NCBI RefSeq assembly: GCF_035582795.1
Contig: NC_134367.1
Span: forward strand, 84,241,062-84,305,061
Direction of reading: 5' to 3'
Source: Mycteria americana
Lineage: Eukaryota; Chordata; Aves; Ciconiiformes; Ciconiidae
DNA: 64,000 nt
The notes under the pieces were generated by a model, which searched no databases, had not been told where the DNA came from, and saw only the letters and a program-made list of their open reading frames with translations. The number at the start of each line of letters is the position of its first letter. Within the stretch, counting starts at the first letter, position 1. This document shows positions 42,101 to 54,555 of the stretch, piece by piece. The translations under genes and the position numbers were made by a program.

Positions 42101-44429
42101 TGATGCATTTCACGTCCTGTGGAGGAAGAAACCGTGCGTCTTTTCCCGCGTCTTCTGCTGACACAAGAGGGAAAGCCTGTAAAGTCACAGGAATCACACT
42201 AAGACCAGGTCAGGGGAGCTAATGGGACCTATCTAAAGAAGTACAAGGTATTAAACCAAAACTGACCAAGAGATTCCAGTTTGTCTTTCTGCTGTGGTCC
42301 TTGCTTTTCCCAGCTGGCGCACTGCTTGCTTTCTCAGTGTGCATTTATATAGTTTCATGCAAGTTTATCCCCAGGGTTTCTGAACAAGAAAGGTGTAGAT
42401 GACCAGCCGGTGTTCACGGCAGAAGTAGATGGAAATATTTTGCTCAGCTATCTTTCATTTGCCTGCAGTAGGTCTTCCCTTCTGACTAAAGAGCAAAATG
42501 CTGCCTGTAAAATAACAAGTGGGATGTACATGGGACTTCAAGACTGCAAACAGGGTAAGGAAAAAATCTGCCACTGATGGCTGCCGCAGATTTTTCCGGA
42601 GAGGCTAAAGCTGTTAAAACTGCCACTGAAGCTTCTCCTGCCTTCCTCTGCATGCATGCATTAAGAGGAAGCAACCAGGGGAAGCCACTGGGATTTGACG
42701 TTCCTAGCCTGATTCCAGCTGATTTAGTGGGTAGGCTGGAGGCCAGTGGGAGCAGGCCCTGGAAGCAGAAGTTAATAAAGATTATTTGCCCACTCAGTGG
42801 TCTGTGGTCTTCTGTTGTCCCGTCTTACCCACTGATGGCTTTTGCTGGTCTCTGAGAAGGAAGGTGATGAGGCTGGATGCCTGTTTCCAGACTGAACTGG
42901 GAGCTTGAGATCTCTACCCTTACTCCAGTTCAAAAAGGTGAAGGGAACGTGCTGCCTGTGTGCTGCCCACCCCTCTGCCCTTTTCTGGGATGTTTCTGTG
43001 GAGCTGGAAGGGTGGGCACAGCGTGCTGCTGGGAACGGCAGCACACAGCCAGCTCTGTCCCAGCTGGGCTGCTTAGGAGGGGCAGAGCAGTGAAGAACGT
43101 AGGTACTTCTGTTTTTTTGGTGTGTTTGTTTTTAATTAGCAGTCTATAGGAAAGAACTGTATGCAAAATAGTTTTTCCCTTGCTTTCTTAAACTCCCTGG
43201 TGCCAGCCATTAATAGCACAGGGTGTACTAATGCTGGATTCAAGCCCACAGTAGCCGGGGTAGGTAGCGTTTTAATATTTCATACATGGTCTGGTTGTCA
43301 GAGCTGTTTTCTCTCTTTTCACACCAGTACACCAGGGCTTTCCTCATGTGAAGACTGGAGTGCTCCCTCCAGACTACCCTGTGTAGTCTCTCTGCACTGC
43401 TTTCAGAGCCCAGGCAGCGGACGCAAATGATCAAGGATGCATAAATCTTCAGCAGTGAGGGAAGAAGGCAAGGCTGGTACGCAATGGAAGGATGAACCAC
43501 TGGTCTCTGGATATCTTATGGTCTTGTCCTCCCACTGGCTATTTTAGCCGATTGATCCTATTTCAGGAGCTTTTTGAGGTATGCCAACTCTACAGTTCTC
43601 TGCTGGTTCCTGTTAACAAAACAGATTCTTGCCAGGGATCATTTCTGATTAAAGGATTGAGGCACAAGGATGAAATCGAGAGGGAATCACTTTTGATTTC
43701 CTAGTCTTTAGATGCATGAAAGACGTTTTCTTAGCTCTGGAGTCAGGAAAACCATATCTGTGCTGATACGTTGTTATGTTTGCTTCATCCAGCTGCTGAA
43801 GAAAAGAGGCTTCACTCCCTTTGAAGTTTACCCTTCTGAGCTTAGTGCTGGTACAAGCAGCAGAAGTGGCAGCTTTGCCCTTTGAAGATGCCTCATTTCT
43901 GTCTCAAAGCTTCCTTCATTTTTTCCCTTGGAGGCTGACAGAGTTAAGGGAATACAGAGCCAGCGTGAACTCAATATCAGTAGGCTCTAACGTCCTGGTA
44001 ATAAGCACACTGTAATAACCTGAGCGGAGCAGTAGCATCAGCAGCGGCAGGTTTCATCACATCCATCTCCGATGGAAAACACTTTATTTCCCCTGGTCTG
44101 TCCATGGAGTGTTGTGGTGTGAAACAAAGCGGGACTTTCACATCACCTGCATGGAGGCACTAGTTCAGATGCCCAGGTGAATGGGCTGGCTCCCCTCAGA
44201 GACTCCTGGATCTTCATCTGTACTCTTGTCTTCTGGAGGTGACTCCCTCACCATGACTACAGAGGGATGAGTCTTGTAACTTAGCACTGCCGTTAGGTAC
44301 CTAAAGCCAGATGTTGCAAACAACCTACAGCACCCTGTCAAATCCATTCAGACTCCACAACTCCTCTCGCTCCTTTGAAATATGTATTACTGGAGCCATT
44401 ACATCATATATTTTACATTTTCCAACTAC

Positions 44430-45075
44430 TCTTTCCGTGTTCCTAATCAGCAATTAATTTTACAGCATCATTCTGACTTCCTGATTATTCAAACTTCTTT
44501 TCTTTATTTAATACACTATAGACAGATGTAAAAAAAAAAAAAATAAGCCTCTCCCAGCCATTTTGAGTCATCATTAATTTCACCCATTTCTCATTTTTAA
44601 TTGCCCTGTTATCTCTCTAGCTCCATTCCCACTCCAATATATTAGGGGAAAAAACCCCAAACCAACCTTCTGGTTTCTCCTAGCCCCTTTGGCTAACGGT
44701 AACTCATTCTGGGGGTTTAATTGCATTTTTAATTAAGGCTGCTACAACCCTATTGGCTCCGAGCCTCTCATCATGCACAGTATTTTTTAGCATGCAAGGC
44801 AGTGCAAGCTAGTCGGCAGGGACAGCCTCTCACAGAGACTGTAGGGACAGAGCGGAGCACGTAAAGCTGTCTGCTTTAAGAACCGGGGCAGGGAATAGGG
44901 AGATGTTAGTTAATTTCTTAGCTGTCTCACACGTTTGGGTTCAATTTAGTCATCTCATTGCTGTCTCAGTTCTCTGCCTGTAAATTATCCTGTCTCTCTT
45001 ACCAGCTAGTTGCGTGATTTACCAAAATCCTTGTGCCTTGGTTTAATCGCTCGGCCATTAATCAGCAGCTTCTCT
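44430..45075. promoter_or_regulatory. Candidate conserved enhancer, homeodomain-site-rich
   Basis: Dense TAAT/ATTA cores occur in unique sequence, for example caattaatttta near 44453, tcattaatttc near 44570, tttttaattgcc near 44597, tttaattgcatttttaatta near 44718 and gccattaatcagc near 45055. The composition resembles vertebrate conserved noncoding elements, and the location in a gene desert upstream of KCNK1 fits. Conservation itself cannot be tested here. An A14 run interrupts it at 44530. Confidence 0.35.
44530..44543 (+). repeat. A14 homopolymer
   Basis: Fourteen consecutive adenines lie inside an AT-rich interval that is listed separately as a candidate enhancer region. Confidence 0.9.
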
Positions 45076-48000
45076 GGCACGTGCCCTCACACAGGCACCA
45101 AACAGCCCTCCTCTGCCCCAGCCCTAGCACTTCTTGCATTTGCAGGATGCCAGAATGGCTTCCTTCTCTCCCGTGCATGCCACAAACCCGCATCGGCTGC
45201 CTGCCCGTACCCGAAACCCTTATCTACTGCACAGAGCCTGAGAACGGATGAAGCGATGTGGCTGCCCGTCCGTACTTAAACCTTCCCCTTCCTCTCCATG
45301 TGTTTGCACATCCTTTGTGTGACGGGAGTACTTGCTCACAGCACGCGCTCCTGTGAGCAGAGAGGAAGCCTGTCCGGTCCCTGCTGAGCGTTGCAGCTGT
45401 ACCACCTGAAGCAGAGCGGCCATACCTCATCAATGCCTAGCTAGTCTAGAGGACGCCTATTACAGGTGGGTTCAGTGATTCGCTATTGCTTCGCTGTATA
45501 TGACTCATCTCTCTGACCCCGTGTTAACATAAAGTCCAGATTTGTGTTAACAGGAGTTGTGTTTAAACAGTTCTAAGTGAACACCCTTGACACTGCGGTC
45601 ATTAAACATGGCATTATTTAATTTCCAAGGGCGCAGAGATTTTAGCTTTCATGTCCTAGCCAATTCTAACTTGAGCATCTACTTTTTGCATCTCAGAACG
45701 GTTTCTGTCATTTTTACTGGCAACTACAGTTTCACTTCCTACCCTAAACCCTATTGGGTTACTCATATACTGTATATAGTGCCACACAGAATGGAGCTTT
45801 TAGGTATTTGTATATTCGGAAAACATTTTGAGAAGAAAAGCCGGTGTGTAATGTTCAAATATAAGAATATTTCTTATTAGTAATTTATATATTCCTCCAA
45901 CTGTTCTGAGAGGTGCTGGTGTTTATAAAATGCTCTGAGTTTCTCTGATGAAATGTGAGCTGTAAGAACAGTCACCGCTTTTAATCACAAATGAACCTGA
46001 GGTGTCGTAATTGCTCTGGCTCCAGATTCAACAGATTTCACAATGCATTAGAAAAACATAACCAGCTATATGACTGCAGGGTAATTAGCTCAGTTCTTGT
46101 AAAACAAGCTAATATACTTCATTTATTTCAGCTTCTTCAGGAAAATCTACTCGGGAAGAAATTCATTACCTAAGTTTTTCACTGGCAGCCAGGAGCTTCT
46201 GACAACCACCGAGCCAGGAGCTGACCCAAGCACAGTATTCAGGGCGCTGGTATCAGATGAGCCTTTCCCGTGGTGAACCCCCTGGCCAGGCTCTGAGGAA
46301 CAACTGGTCACAAGTTGGAGCCCACAGGTTCCCCCTGCCCGACGGGGACAATCCCAACGATGAGAAATGGAGCAGCTGCACAGAATAATTCTAGGAACAA
46401 TTTATAAATAACTTTCAAAAAATTATTAGCATTTCGAAGTTAGTTTCCAGAGAAAGCCTACCCACTCTGATATGGCACCCAGCAAGGTTTATGCCTGTGA
46501 GTCTAGCTCTCAGAAGGTGTTTATCCAACAAAAGTGTCAGGAATTAGACAGTCCCAAATACCAACTTTTCAGTGGCTGTTGTTATCCCCTGGAGCCATTC
46601 ATATTCACAGGCATTCCCATGAATAAAGGGACATTTTTCTCCAAGCAAGAAATAATCACAGGCTAATGTTATATAAATAACTGTAGTATCAGTTCTTTCT
46701 CTTTCCCTTAAGTGCATACAGGATGAGATAGAAAGAGTTTCAAAGCCCAAACAGACTTTCTTCCAGGTAGCAGAATGCCAGGATACAAAACATAAGTGAG
46801 GTTTATCCATTCGTCACAGCTAGTTTTTCTCAGATTGTGTAGACAGCAGGCATTTTGTCATACCTTATACAATCAAGCTTTGTAAGAACTTACTCAAGCT
46901 ACCACCAAGCTCCTCACTGATAATCGCTACAGAAGTACAACCCTTAAGTTTTCCTTACCGAGGATAAAAGGCAAAAAAGGAAAAAAAAAAGTGGATGCTC
47001 TGGGAAAGGATGAGGAATATATAATTATAGACAAGCTGCCCTCTTAACAGAAGCCAGGCTTAGCTCTGTGCTGAACCATGAATAAGGCTCAGTGACTATA
47101 AAGCAACAGATGTTTATAGTGCTTTGGCTCATCAGCATCGGTGCTGCAGAGCAGAAACGTATGAGCAGAGCTGGTTTCCCATGAGGCCTTAACATCTCCT
47201 GACAGTGCACTTGCAGGTCTTACCAGCTCAGGCACAAAACCCTCTAAAAATCACTACATTGCTTCTACACCCAAGCTCAACACCTACATACATGCTGTTC
47301 AGCAGGACTCGCAAATCAGCAGGAATCACAAATCAATCCTTGTGATGTTGTCCAAGATGGCAAATCCAGGTGACATACGAAGAGCTTTAGTTCTGGTTGT
47401 AAAGAATATTTCTGCTTTCTGAGCTGCTGGGACAGATTAATGACAGCAGTATTTGTAAGTAAAATTTTTGGCCTCCACAGCTTTGGGAGGTAATTGAGAC
47501 AGCCATGTTTAGTGATACTTCTTAGAACTTCACCAAGCCACTTTTAGAAGCCTTTAATGTGTAATTATTTGTAGATTACTGTTAGTGATTCATTAATGTC
47601 AATACTTTCTTTATCAATCCTTGAGTTTCACAATATTCACACTTACTGATACATGCACACTAATTTTTTTCCACTGCCTCCTTTCTACTTTTTCTTTATA
47701 GTGAAATCTTGCATTCTAAGTGTTTTTTCTTCCTTTGCATTACTTTTTTCTTCAAAATAGCATTTTAAAAGAACTGTTAAATGCAACAATATTTATTAGA
47801 AAATTATAGTCCTTGAAGGCCTTTGAAGCACCCTGTGGAGTTTAAAGGAGAATTGCATTTTCTGTAGAATGTTACAGGAAATCTCAAGAGTATTGCCAAA
47901 GGATATTCATAACAGTTCAGAGGTTTCAATAGTAATTTTCAGTAGAAGCTTTTGAATGTGTCTGTAATTCTCTCATAACTTTAATAAGGCCTCTCGAGAC

Positions 48001-51000
48001 AATCTTAGCTCACTCTGTTTGTTGACAGATTTGTTGTGCTCCATTTCCTTGAAAGTTTATGGTCTGAAGGCTAGATTGTTACACGTCCAAGACCCTTCCC
48101 TTTACATTATTTGGGCAATATGAATGGGCCTTAGCATGAGCATACAGGCAAAAAATTAGGTAGCGTCTATTTGTGTTTGAGAAGACACAAATGATGTGTC
48201 TGAGCAGACACACAGATGAGACTTTCAAAGGGATGGGACCACTTCTTTGGTTTCAGTGGGTGTTGGCCAGGCTGTTTCCAGAAGGAGAAGTTTGTTTTCA
48301 GTTTTTCCAGCTTTGAGTAATCTCTGTAAACCTCTCTTGGCTGCTTCCTGTCCTTTGCATTTTCTTTGTTCATCTGTTTTTTAAATAACCAGACAGACAC
48401 ACTATTATAGTTCAATTTGTTCTTCAATATTGATTTTTCAGGCTGACATATGATTTGCTCCCATGGCTGTTTGCAGTGACAGATCTTTGGAGCCAGGAGT
48501 TCTTGATAAAAGAAATCGTGTTGTTTCATCCAGCCACATTGTCTGGAAGCCAGGAGGGCCAGGCAGGCCAGGTCACCTGAGCTGCTCGGGCTGGAAACAA
48601 TGGCTCTACTTACATGACAATGTAGTGAAAGTCCACTGTTTATGTCCTAATTAGATTTGAAATATCTGAACTCACCATTGTATAGCACAAAATGTGCTAA
48701 AATGGGAGATGCTGCCTTACCTACCTAATGTCAAAAATGACAATGTTCTTTTTTTCTTTTTATGTCAGAGTTTGAAGTTAACGGTTTAATTAGGTTAAAG
48801 TTTCAGCTACAGTCAGAATTCATTTGGGCTGAGGTGTGATTTTTACTGTTCGTTCCTGGCTGACAAGGGGAACTATTTCTTCTGAAAATCAGAGGTCCTG
48901 AAGGGAAAATATTTCCACCGCGTTATATTTCAATTGGTTTAAACACAAATCCAGCCGCGGCTGAACACCTGAGAATGAGCAGTACATGGTGGAGGCGGGG
49001 GTGCAGCTCTGCTCTTCTCAGGGATGGAGGCACCCACATCCAAAATGCAGGTGGGATAAGCCATCCACATCGGTCTTGTTTACTCTGATCGATGCTGGCT
49101 AATGATCTGACCTTGTGCATCTCTACTCCCCAATCCGTCTACTCCCTGTCACCGCTCAGAGACCGATTTGGGGGCCATATCTGAGCTGGTCAGATGTCAG
49201 AAGTGGACTGGAAAATGAGGGGGAAAGGATCACAGAGGCTTCCCAGCACTGTGGCTGCTACTATGGGAGTGCACATCACCAGGGCACATGGCAGAGAGCC
49301 GAGGTGGCCAGGGGACACAACAGCTCCCTCGTCTCCCTCCCCTCTCCCCGGCTATCCACCCTGTTCACACCCTACGTGCTGTAGGTGTACCCAGAAGGCA
49401 TTAAAGCACAGCAATGTCTTGATAACTAGATGAAGTTATCTAGTTTCTTCAGGAATCACTTTTTACTCTTCAGTTTCTTTTTCAAAGAAACAAGCCTCAA
49501 TTTGGAAACGGCCATCACAAGTGGACGAGTAAAAAACCTAACCTTATAAGTGATAGCATTCTTGTGGTATTACAGATAATGAAAAAAACCAACGACATCT
49601 GGTCAGTTAGCATCTTTTCTGCAAAAGCACAGCCATATAAATATCTTTTATTTCAATAACCTTTTTTCTTTATTTGCATAGTAAGACCACAGAACAAAAG
49701 AAAATATTACAGTTGCTGAAATTCCACTACTGTTTAAATGGAGTAAATAGCATTTCATATATACAAGCATCACTTGTAAAATATGAAATACAGACATTTA
49801 TAGCAAAATTCTGTACTGTCCTTAGCTACAGATGAATCATTTTCCTCCAAACTTACAGGACACAACAATACATAGAGGAAAGCAAATGATAACAAATTAT
49901 GCTACTGGAATGAGAGGAAACTAGTCAACAACTGCATCAACAATTAGATTATCTTTTATAGCTAATATAAAGACATACTCTCCTGAAAGCACGTCATGGG
50001 GTTGTAATTTTCATAACAGGAAGGCTATACTCTGAAACTGTGTATTTCATAAGGACTAGTGTCTGCAGAAACGCTAAAATGCACCGAAAGGAGTGACATT
50101 TAAATCTAATTATAGACAGATTTTCAAACTCAGCAGACAATGTAATTTCCTCTGCCGTTTAGTGAAGCTATATTTAAAATAGTCTTCTTAATTATTCTAC
50201 TTTCATAACCAAAACCATTTCAATATAAAATGATGAGGTGAAAATTCAGTTTTCTGCTTTAACATCAAGCAGAAGAAATATGTCTTAGGGAGTTCATTTG
50301 GGGGGCTGGAGGGGAGATGTTTTCCTGCTGCAAAGCATCATGCCATCTGTCAACAACTTAAGATATTAAAGAAGTACCTTGGGAGCAAAGTCGCAAAAGT
50401 ATATTGCACAATTGTACGTAAAATGCCGTGATACATATTTTTCATAAATATTTAATGCTTTAGGATAGTTACATCCAGCTTTTCTTTCAATGGGAACTTC
50501 CCAGAAGACAGGCAGGGTTTATATGATCCTGTGGTAATAGCACATTTCGTTCTCCTGAAATGATGTCTATCTATCACACAATATGAACGGGAATGTCTAA
50601 GCAGACAGAAGCCTGTGGCTGAAAATTTCAGAGTGCCTACCTTCAAGTTTCTGAACTGGTGTTTAGGAAACTAACCACAAACCACTTGGCTTCCCTGAGG
50701 TGCCATGCTGTTACAGGTCCTTCTGCTAACATTCCTTCGGGTCTGTTGTCCCCTTTGCCTGGGGAAATAGCCGTACATGGGCCACGTATTGCCGTATGGA
50801 AGGAGGCAGCATGCTAGCAGCTGGGGTGTCCCTGGTGTATGTCACACATTTCCACCACCGCCTGGAGCACAGCCACAATAAATCGCCGAGGCCAGCTCTC
50901 CCAGAAGCGTTATGCTGGAAGGTAAGAGCTGCACACCAAAAGGATTTTTCATCTGTTGATACTTAAACTGAAAGTAACCGCCATTTCTTAGTGGGGGATA

Positions 51001-51596
51001 ATGGTGGGAGACTGGAGGCTCAGGTGCCACGCTGTGTCATTAGCAGGGGAAGGTGGCCCCTGGGAAGGGCCCGTGGTGACTGGCAATAGAGCAGCTGGGA
51101 CACGGGTGGGTTTTGGACATGCCTGCATGCATACAAACATCCAGAAAAGCCTAGTACTAACAGGAAAAGGAAGTACTAACGGGTAAAGAGTGTGGCCCAG
51201 AAAAGGAGCAGGGTAAGACCCTACCAGGGGACAAAACCTGCTGGCAGAGGCCAGCTTGGAAATTGGCCATCCCTTCCACATGCTGTAGAAAAGTACACTT
51301 TGCCTGCGCTTTGTACACAGACTTATTCGCCAGCAGCAAACGCCCGGTTCCATCATTGTTTTCTCCTCCGAGCAGGACTAGGGCCCCAAATACCAGCTGG
51401 TGACTCCTGTCACTGGGGATGAGAGGTTTAGGAGGCAGGTAAGTGCTTCATGAGATTGCAAAAAAAGTACCGCTATGAAATGTCCATGTCAACTTCCTAA
51501 TGATTTCAGTAGGGCTTTGCTGGCGCTCTCAACTACGTTATTAAATGCCTTTGCATCTCTTGGTGACTGGGGTTCAAAGTGATCTGCTGTTTCTAT

Positions 51597-51675
51597 GACT
51601 CCATTTTCCAGATATAAAATGAGAAAAACGGAACTTCCTCATTCAAAGGCTGTTGGGAGATTAAAAGCACTGAAA
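51597..51675 (+). mobile_element. Possible MIR-like SINE fragment
   Basis: The order CCATTTTCCAGATATAAAATGAG, then CTTCCTCATTC, then GGCTGTTGGGAGATTAAAAGCAC resembles the 3' half of MIR elements (TTTCCTCATCTGTAAAATGGG, then a CCTACCTCA block, then GTTGTTGTGAGGATTAAATG). The match is by eye and diverged, as expected for a Mesozoic SINE in a bird genome. Confidence 0.4.
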
Positions 51676-51896
51676 CTTTCTCTCTTTTCACTGCTAAAAA
51701 TCATTAAGCTGCTCAGTAATTATGGCACAATAATGCCATATAATAACTTAGATAAATTTGGTGGCTGAATAGATTTGATAATAGCATGAGGATATAATTA
51801 TGCAATAAGATACTAGGAGAAAGTTCTTTGCAATCCTGGACCTAATTGCTGTGGTTTTGTGTAGTAGGAATAACCATCATCATTCTCATCATCAAT

Positions 51897-51932
51897 GTGA
51901 TCCCTTCCAACCTCAGCCGTTCTGTGATTCTT
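51897..51932 (+). mobile_element. CR1 3' terminal stub
   Basis: The sequence gatcccttccaacctcagccgttctgtgattctt matches the sense-strand 3' terminus of CR1 (CCTTCCAACCTCAGCCATTCTGTGATTCT). Only about 36 bases are recognisable, so it is an extreme 5' truncation or decayed remnant. It points in the opposite direction to the other CR1 copies in the window. Confidence 0.72.
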
Positions 51933-52096
51933 GTCATTATTATTAGGTGACAAGGAGTACTTATCTCCTAGGTGCCTTAAAAAGTTTAAGGCGACTCCAC
52001 AAGATTCTTTCACTGGTTTTGCATAAGGGAGACTTGCATAGGGAGGATACTGGTATTCTGCCAGGAGAAAATTCAGGCTTTAGCTGCTGGGTGCAG

Positions 52097-52147
52097 CTTA
52101 TCTTCTTATCTTATTCTTCTTATTCTTCTTATCTTCTTATCTTCTCA
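52097..52147 (+). repeat. Imperfect TTCTTAT-type pyrimidine-rich repeat
   Basis: About 50 bases are built from cttat, cttctt and attctt units (for example cttatcttcttatcttattc). It is a degenerate microsatellite on the pyrimidine-rich strand. Confidence 0.85.
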
Positions 52148-53606
52148 TGCTTGTTTCCTTTGTGTGACTGGACTGAGAATCCTTTGGGGACTGAGGGAGC
52201 TGTTCAGCACTAACCTAAATGCTTAATATCAGTGAAGTTAATGTTTAATATATATCACCATGCTTCGTTCTTACAAAAAGCTTGCTGAAACTTTCTTTTA
52301 TTACAATCTGATTCTTCTCTCTTTTGGCTCCTTGGAACATGCTGTGCCTTATGTTTCATTAGTTGTAATCAAAACTCAACTAAAGAAGAGTATATAGCCC
52401 ACAAGCTACTTCTTCTATAAACAATACTTTCCCTTTCAATTCAGTAATGGATTTTGGATGTACTGAATTTCATCAGCAGATTCACTTTTGCACACCAACA
52501 TTGGTTTGCACTGTCACAGGTGAGTTGTGCTCTACTGATACAGGTTTTTCAAAAAGAAACATTTCATGTGGTGTGGTAGCCACACAGCATATGAAAGCCT
52601 TTGTATTTTATAGTCAAGCTAGACACAGCAAGAATTTATCTGTAGTCAAATAGAAGACATCAGTACAACGTGAAAACAATTTATTTGTCCCTATTGACTA
52701 GTAATATTAAAAGTTATTCTATTACTCAGTAATATTAGGGCTTTTTCTTCCTCCTTCCTTCTCTGTGCACTGCCTAGAAAAATACTTCCCTTTACGTAGT
52801 AATAAGAGTAATTGTCATTGTGGCAATATATCTAATTACTATTAATTATAACTTTAATATTAATTATTAATATTTTTATTTTTTTTAATGTTGATGAGAG
52901 ATCTGACATTGACTTGAAGAGAAAACAGAGGTCCATCTAAAGCATGAAGCCTGTCAGGAAGATTGGCAATTCTGCAGCCTGGTTTAAGATTTAATCCTTA
53001 GTTATTTGCATGGAGATAATGTTAGGACTTCATTAACGAAAGGACAGCTTGAAAAATATGCAGTGTTAATTTTATTTCATTTTCCTATTTATGAAGATAT
53101 AGCCCTAAATTCACTTTGTGGGGTGTGTAGGAGAAGAGGGCTTTAGCTAGGAGTGAGAATGGGCACAGGTACCATTAGTTCAAACAAAGAAGCGGGGGAG
53201 GCAGTGAAAATCGTAATGCAGCATAAAACCAGAATACATGGTTGGCAGTGCTCAAAAGGGTTGCAAACGTTAGTTCCCAACCTCATCTTCTCAAAGTATT
53301 TTGTAGCTCTGTCTTAAAATCAGGAGTGAGAGATCAGAAGAGAAACGGTGGCACTGTGAGAAATGTTTTCTTTCTCCCTGGAAACTGGGTTTTTTCACTC
53401 TTTTATTCTTTATTCCTGGCAAGGTTACAGACTTGTTTGAAGGATAGCAAGCTGGATTCTGAGAAAGAGATTTCAAGAGGAAGGAAGGAACGATTTTCTT
53501 CTAGCATACGTTTTAATTGTTTCCCATATATGTCTCATGAGCCAGACAGAATAGGATCAGGTCACCAATATTTGTTTTGCTGTAACAGTAAGAAAAAACA
53601 GATTTT

Positions 53607-53639
53607 GGGGGGGTGGGGTGGGTGGTGGTGGTGGTGGTG
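53607..53639 (+). repeat. G-rich (GGT)n tract
   Basis: Seven Gs, a T, four Gs, a T, three Gs and then repeated GGT units form a 33-base, C-free G/T tract. It is flanked by T-rich sequence on the right. It can form a G-quadruplex on the + strand. Confidence 0.88.
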
Positions 53640-54480
53640 TTTTTTAATCACTTTTTGCATTTCTGAAAGTACAGGGGAAAAAAAACCTGTCAGGTTTTTA
53701 ACTGAGGTTTTTCTGAATAGACTTACATTTTAAGCCATTTCTTTAACAGACTGTAGGCCAGGCAGTTTTTATATTTCTTTCTCAGCAAACATGCCCTCAT
53801 GAACAGCTGGTAAATGTTACAAGAGTGTACAGTGCACTCTGACAGAAGTGGATAAAATGATGATACTATTGTATTATATTAAAAATTAGTCAACCCAATA
53901 GCATTAAATCCCCTCATATTAAAGTTTTCTTACTTCACAGAACTTTTTCTCTTGTCCTGTGATGTTCTTTCTATCCAAGTGTATCTTTTCAGGGGAAAGT
54001 GTAGAATTTGGCCTTGCTGAAATTGTAATTTTCTTAAACCCTAAAATATCTCACATGACTCAAGATTTGCAAAGGTATCTTGAGCTGAGTGCCAAAATTG
54101 TCCTTTTGTACTTCTGATAGGTTTGTTAGGTTGATTGAGAGTCAGTGGGTGAAAATAGGACTCAAATTCAGTTTTGATTGATGAGTCAGATGACACAGTT
54201 GAGGAAAAGTAGGACACTGCAGCTTGTGTTCCCTCTAAGTGGATAAAAATAAAGGACTAAATTTTCAAAAGATTCAGGTCACTGAAGTAGGCTTTGGTAT
54301 TCATCATAGCAGGTGCATGTGGCAACAGTACCCATGCGCTGTTCCAGACGTTGGTTCAGCGAGGCAATGAATTGCATTTATTAAAATTTAACTCTGCTGA
54401 GGCAGAAGGATTGCCTGGAATACGAACGTGTCCCAGTAGCATGGCTAGGTGGGAGTATCACAGATTAGATGGTTTTGCTT

Positions 54481-54555
54481 GTATTTCCTCATCTGTCAAT
54501 AGTAACTCCTGCTTACTTCATTGTAGTAATGTGGGCCTTCAGTGATAAGGAATAA
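54481..54555 (+). mobile_element. Possible MIR-like SINE fragment
   Basis: TATTTCCTCATCTGTCAATAGTAACTCCTGCTTACTTCATTGTAG resembles the TTTCCTCATCTGTAAAATGG-ATAATAGTACCTACCTCATAG part of MIR. The similarity lasts about 70 bases. Chance similarity in AT-rich DNA is not excluded. Confidence 0.4.

Larger units (their letters stand above)
34166..51596. other. Intergenic gene desert, no gene seen
   Basis: About 17 kb of mostly unique sequence. A GC-richer patch at about 38540-38870 contains CpGs and chance frames. The interval near 40640-40740 (ggctataattagcagagcc and its surroundings) and that near 47540-47640 have ATTA-type cores and could be small conserved elements. A-rich tracts occur at 36.08 and 44.53 kb. 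No exons or RNA genes are recognised. Confidence 0.65.

Noticed and set aside
53242..53733. 163-codon open frame on the + strand
   Set aside because: It reads through the G/T-rich tract as a glycine-tryptophan run. This is low-complexity translation, not a protein.
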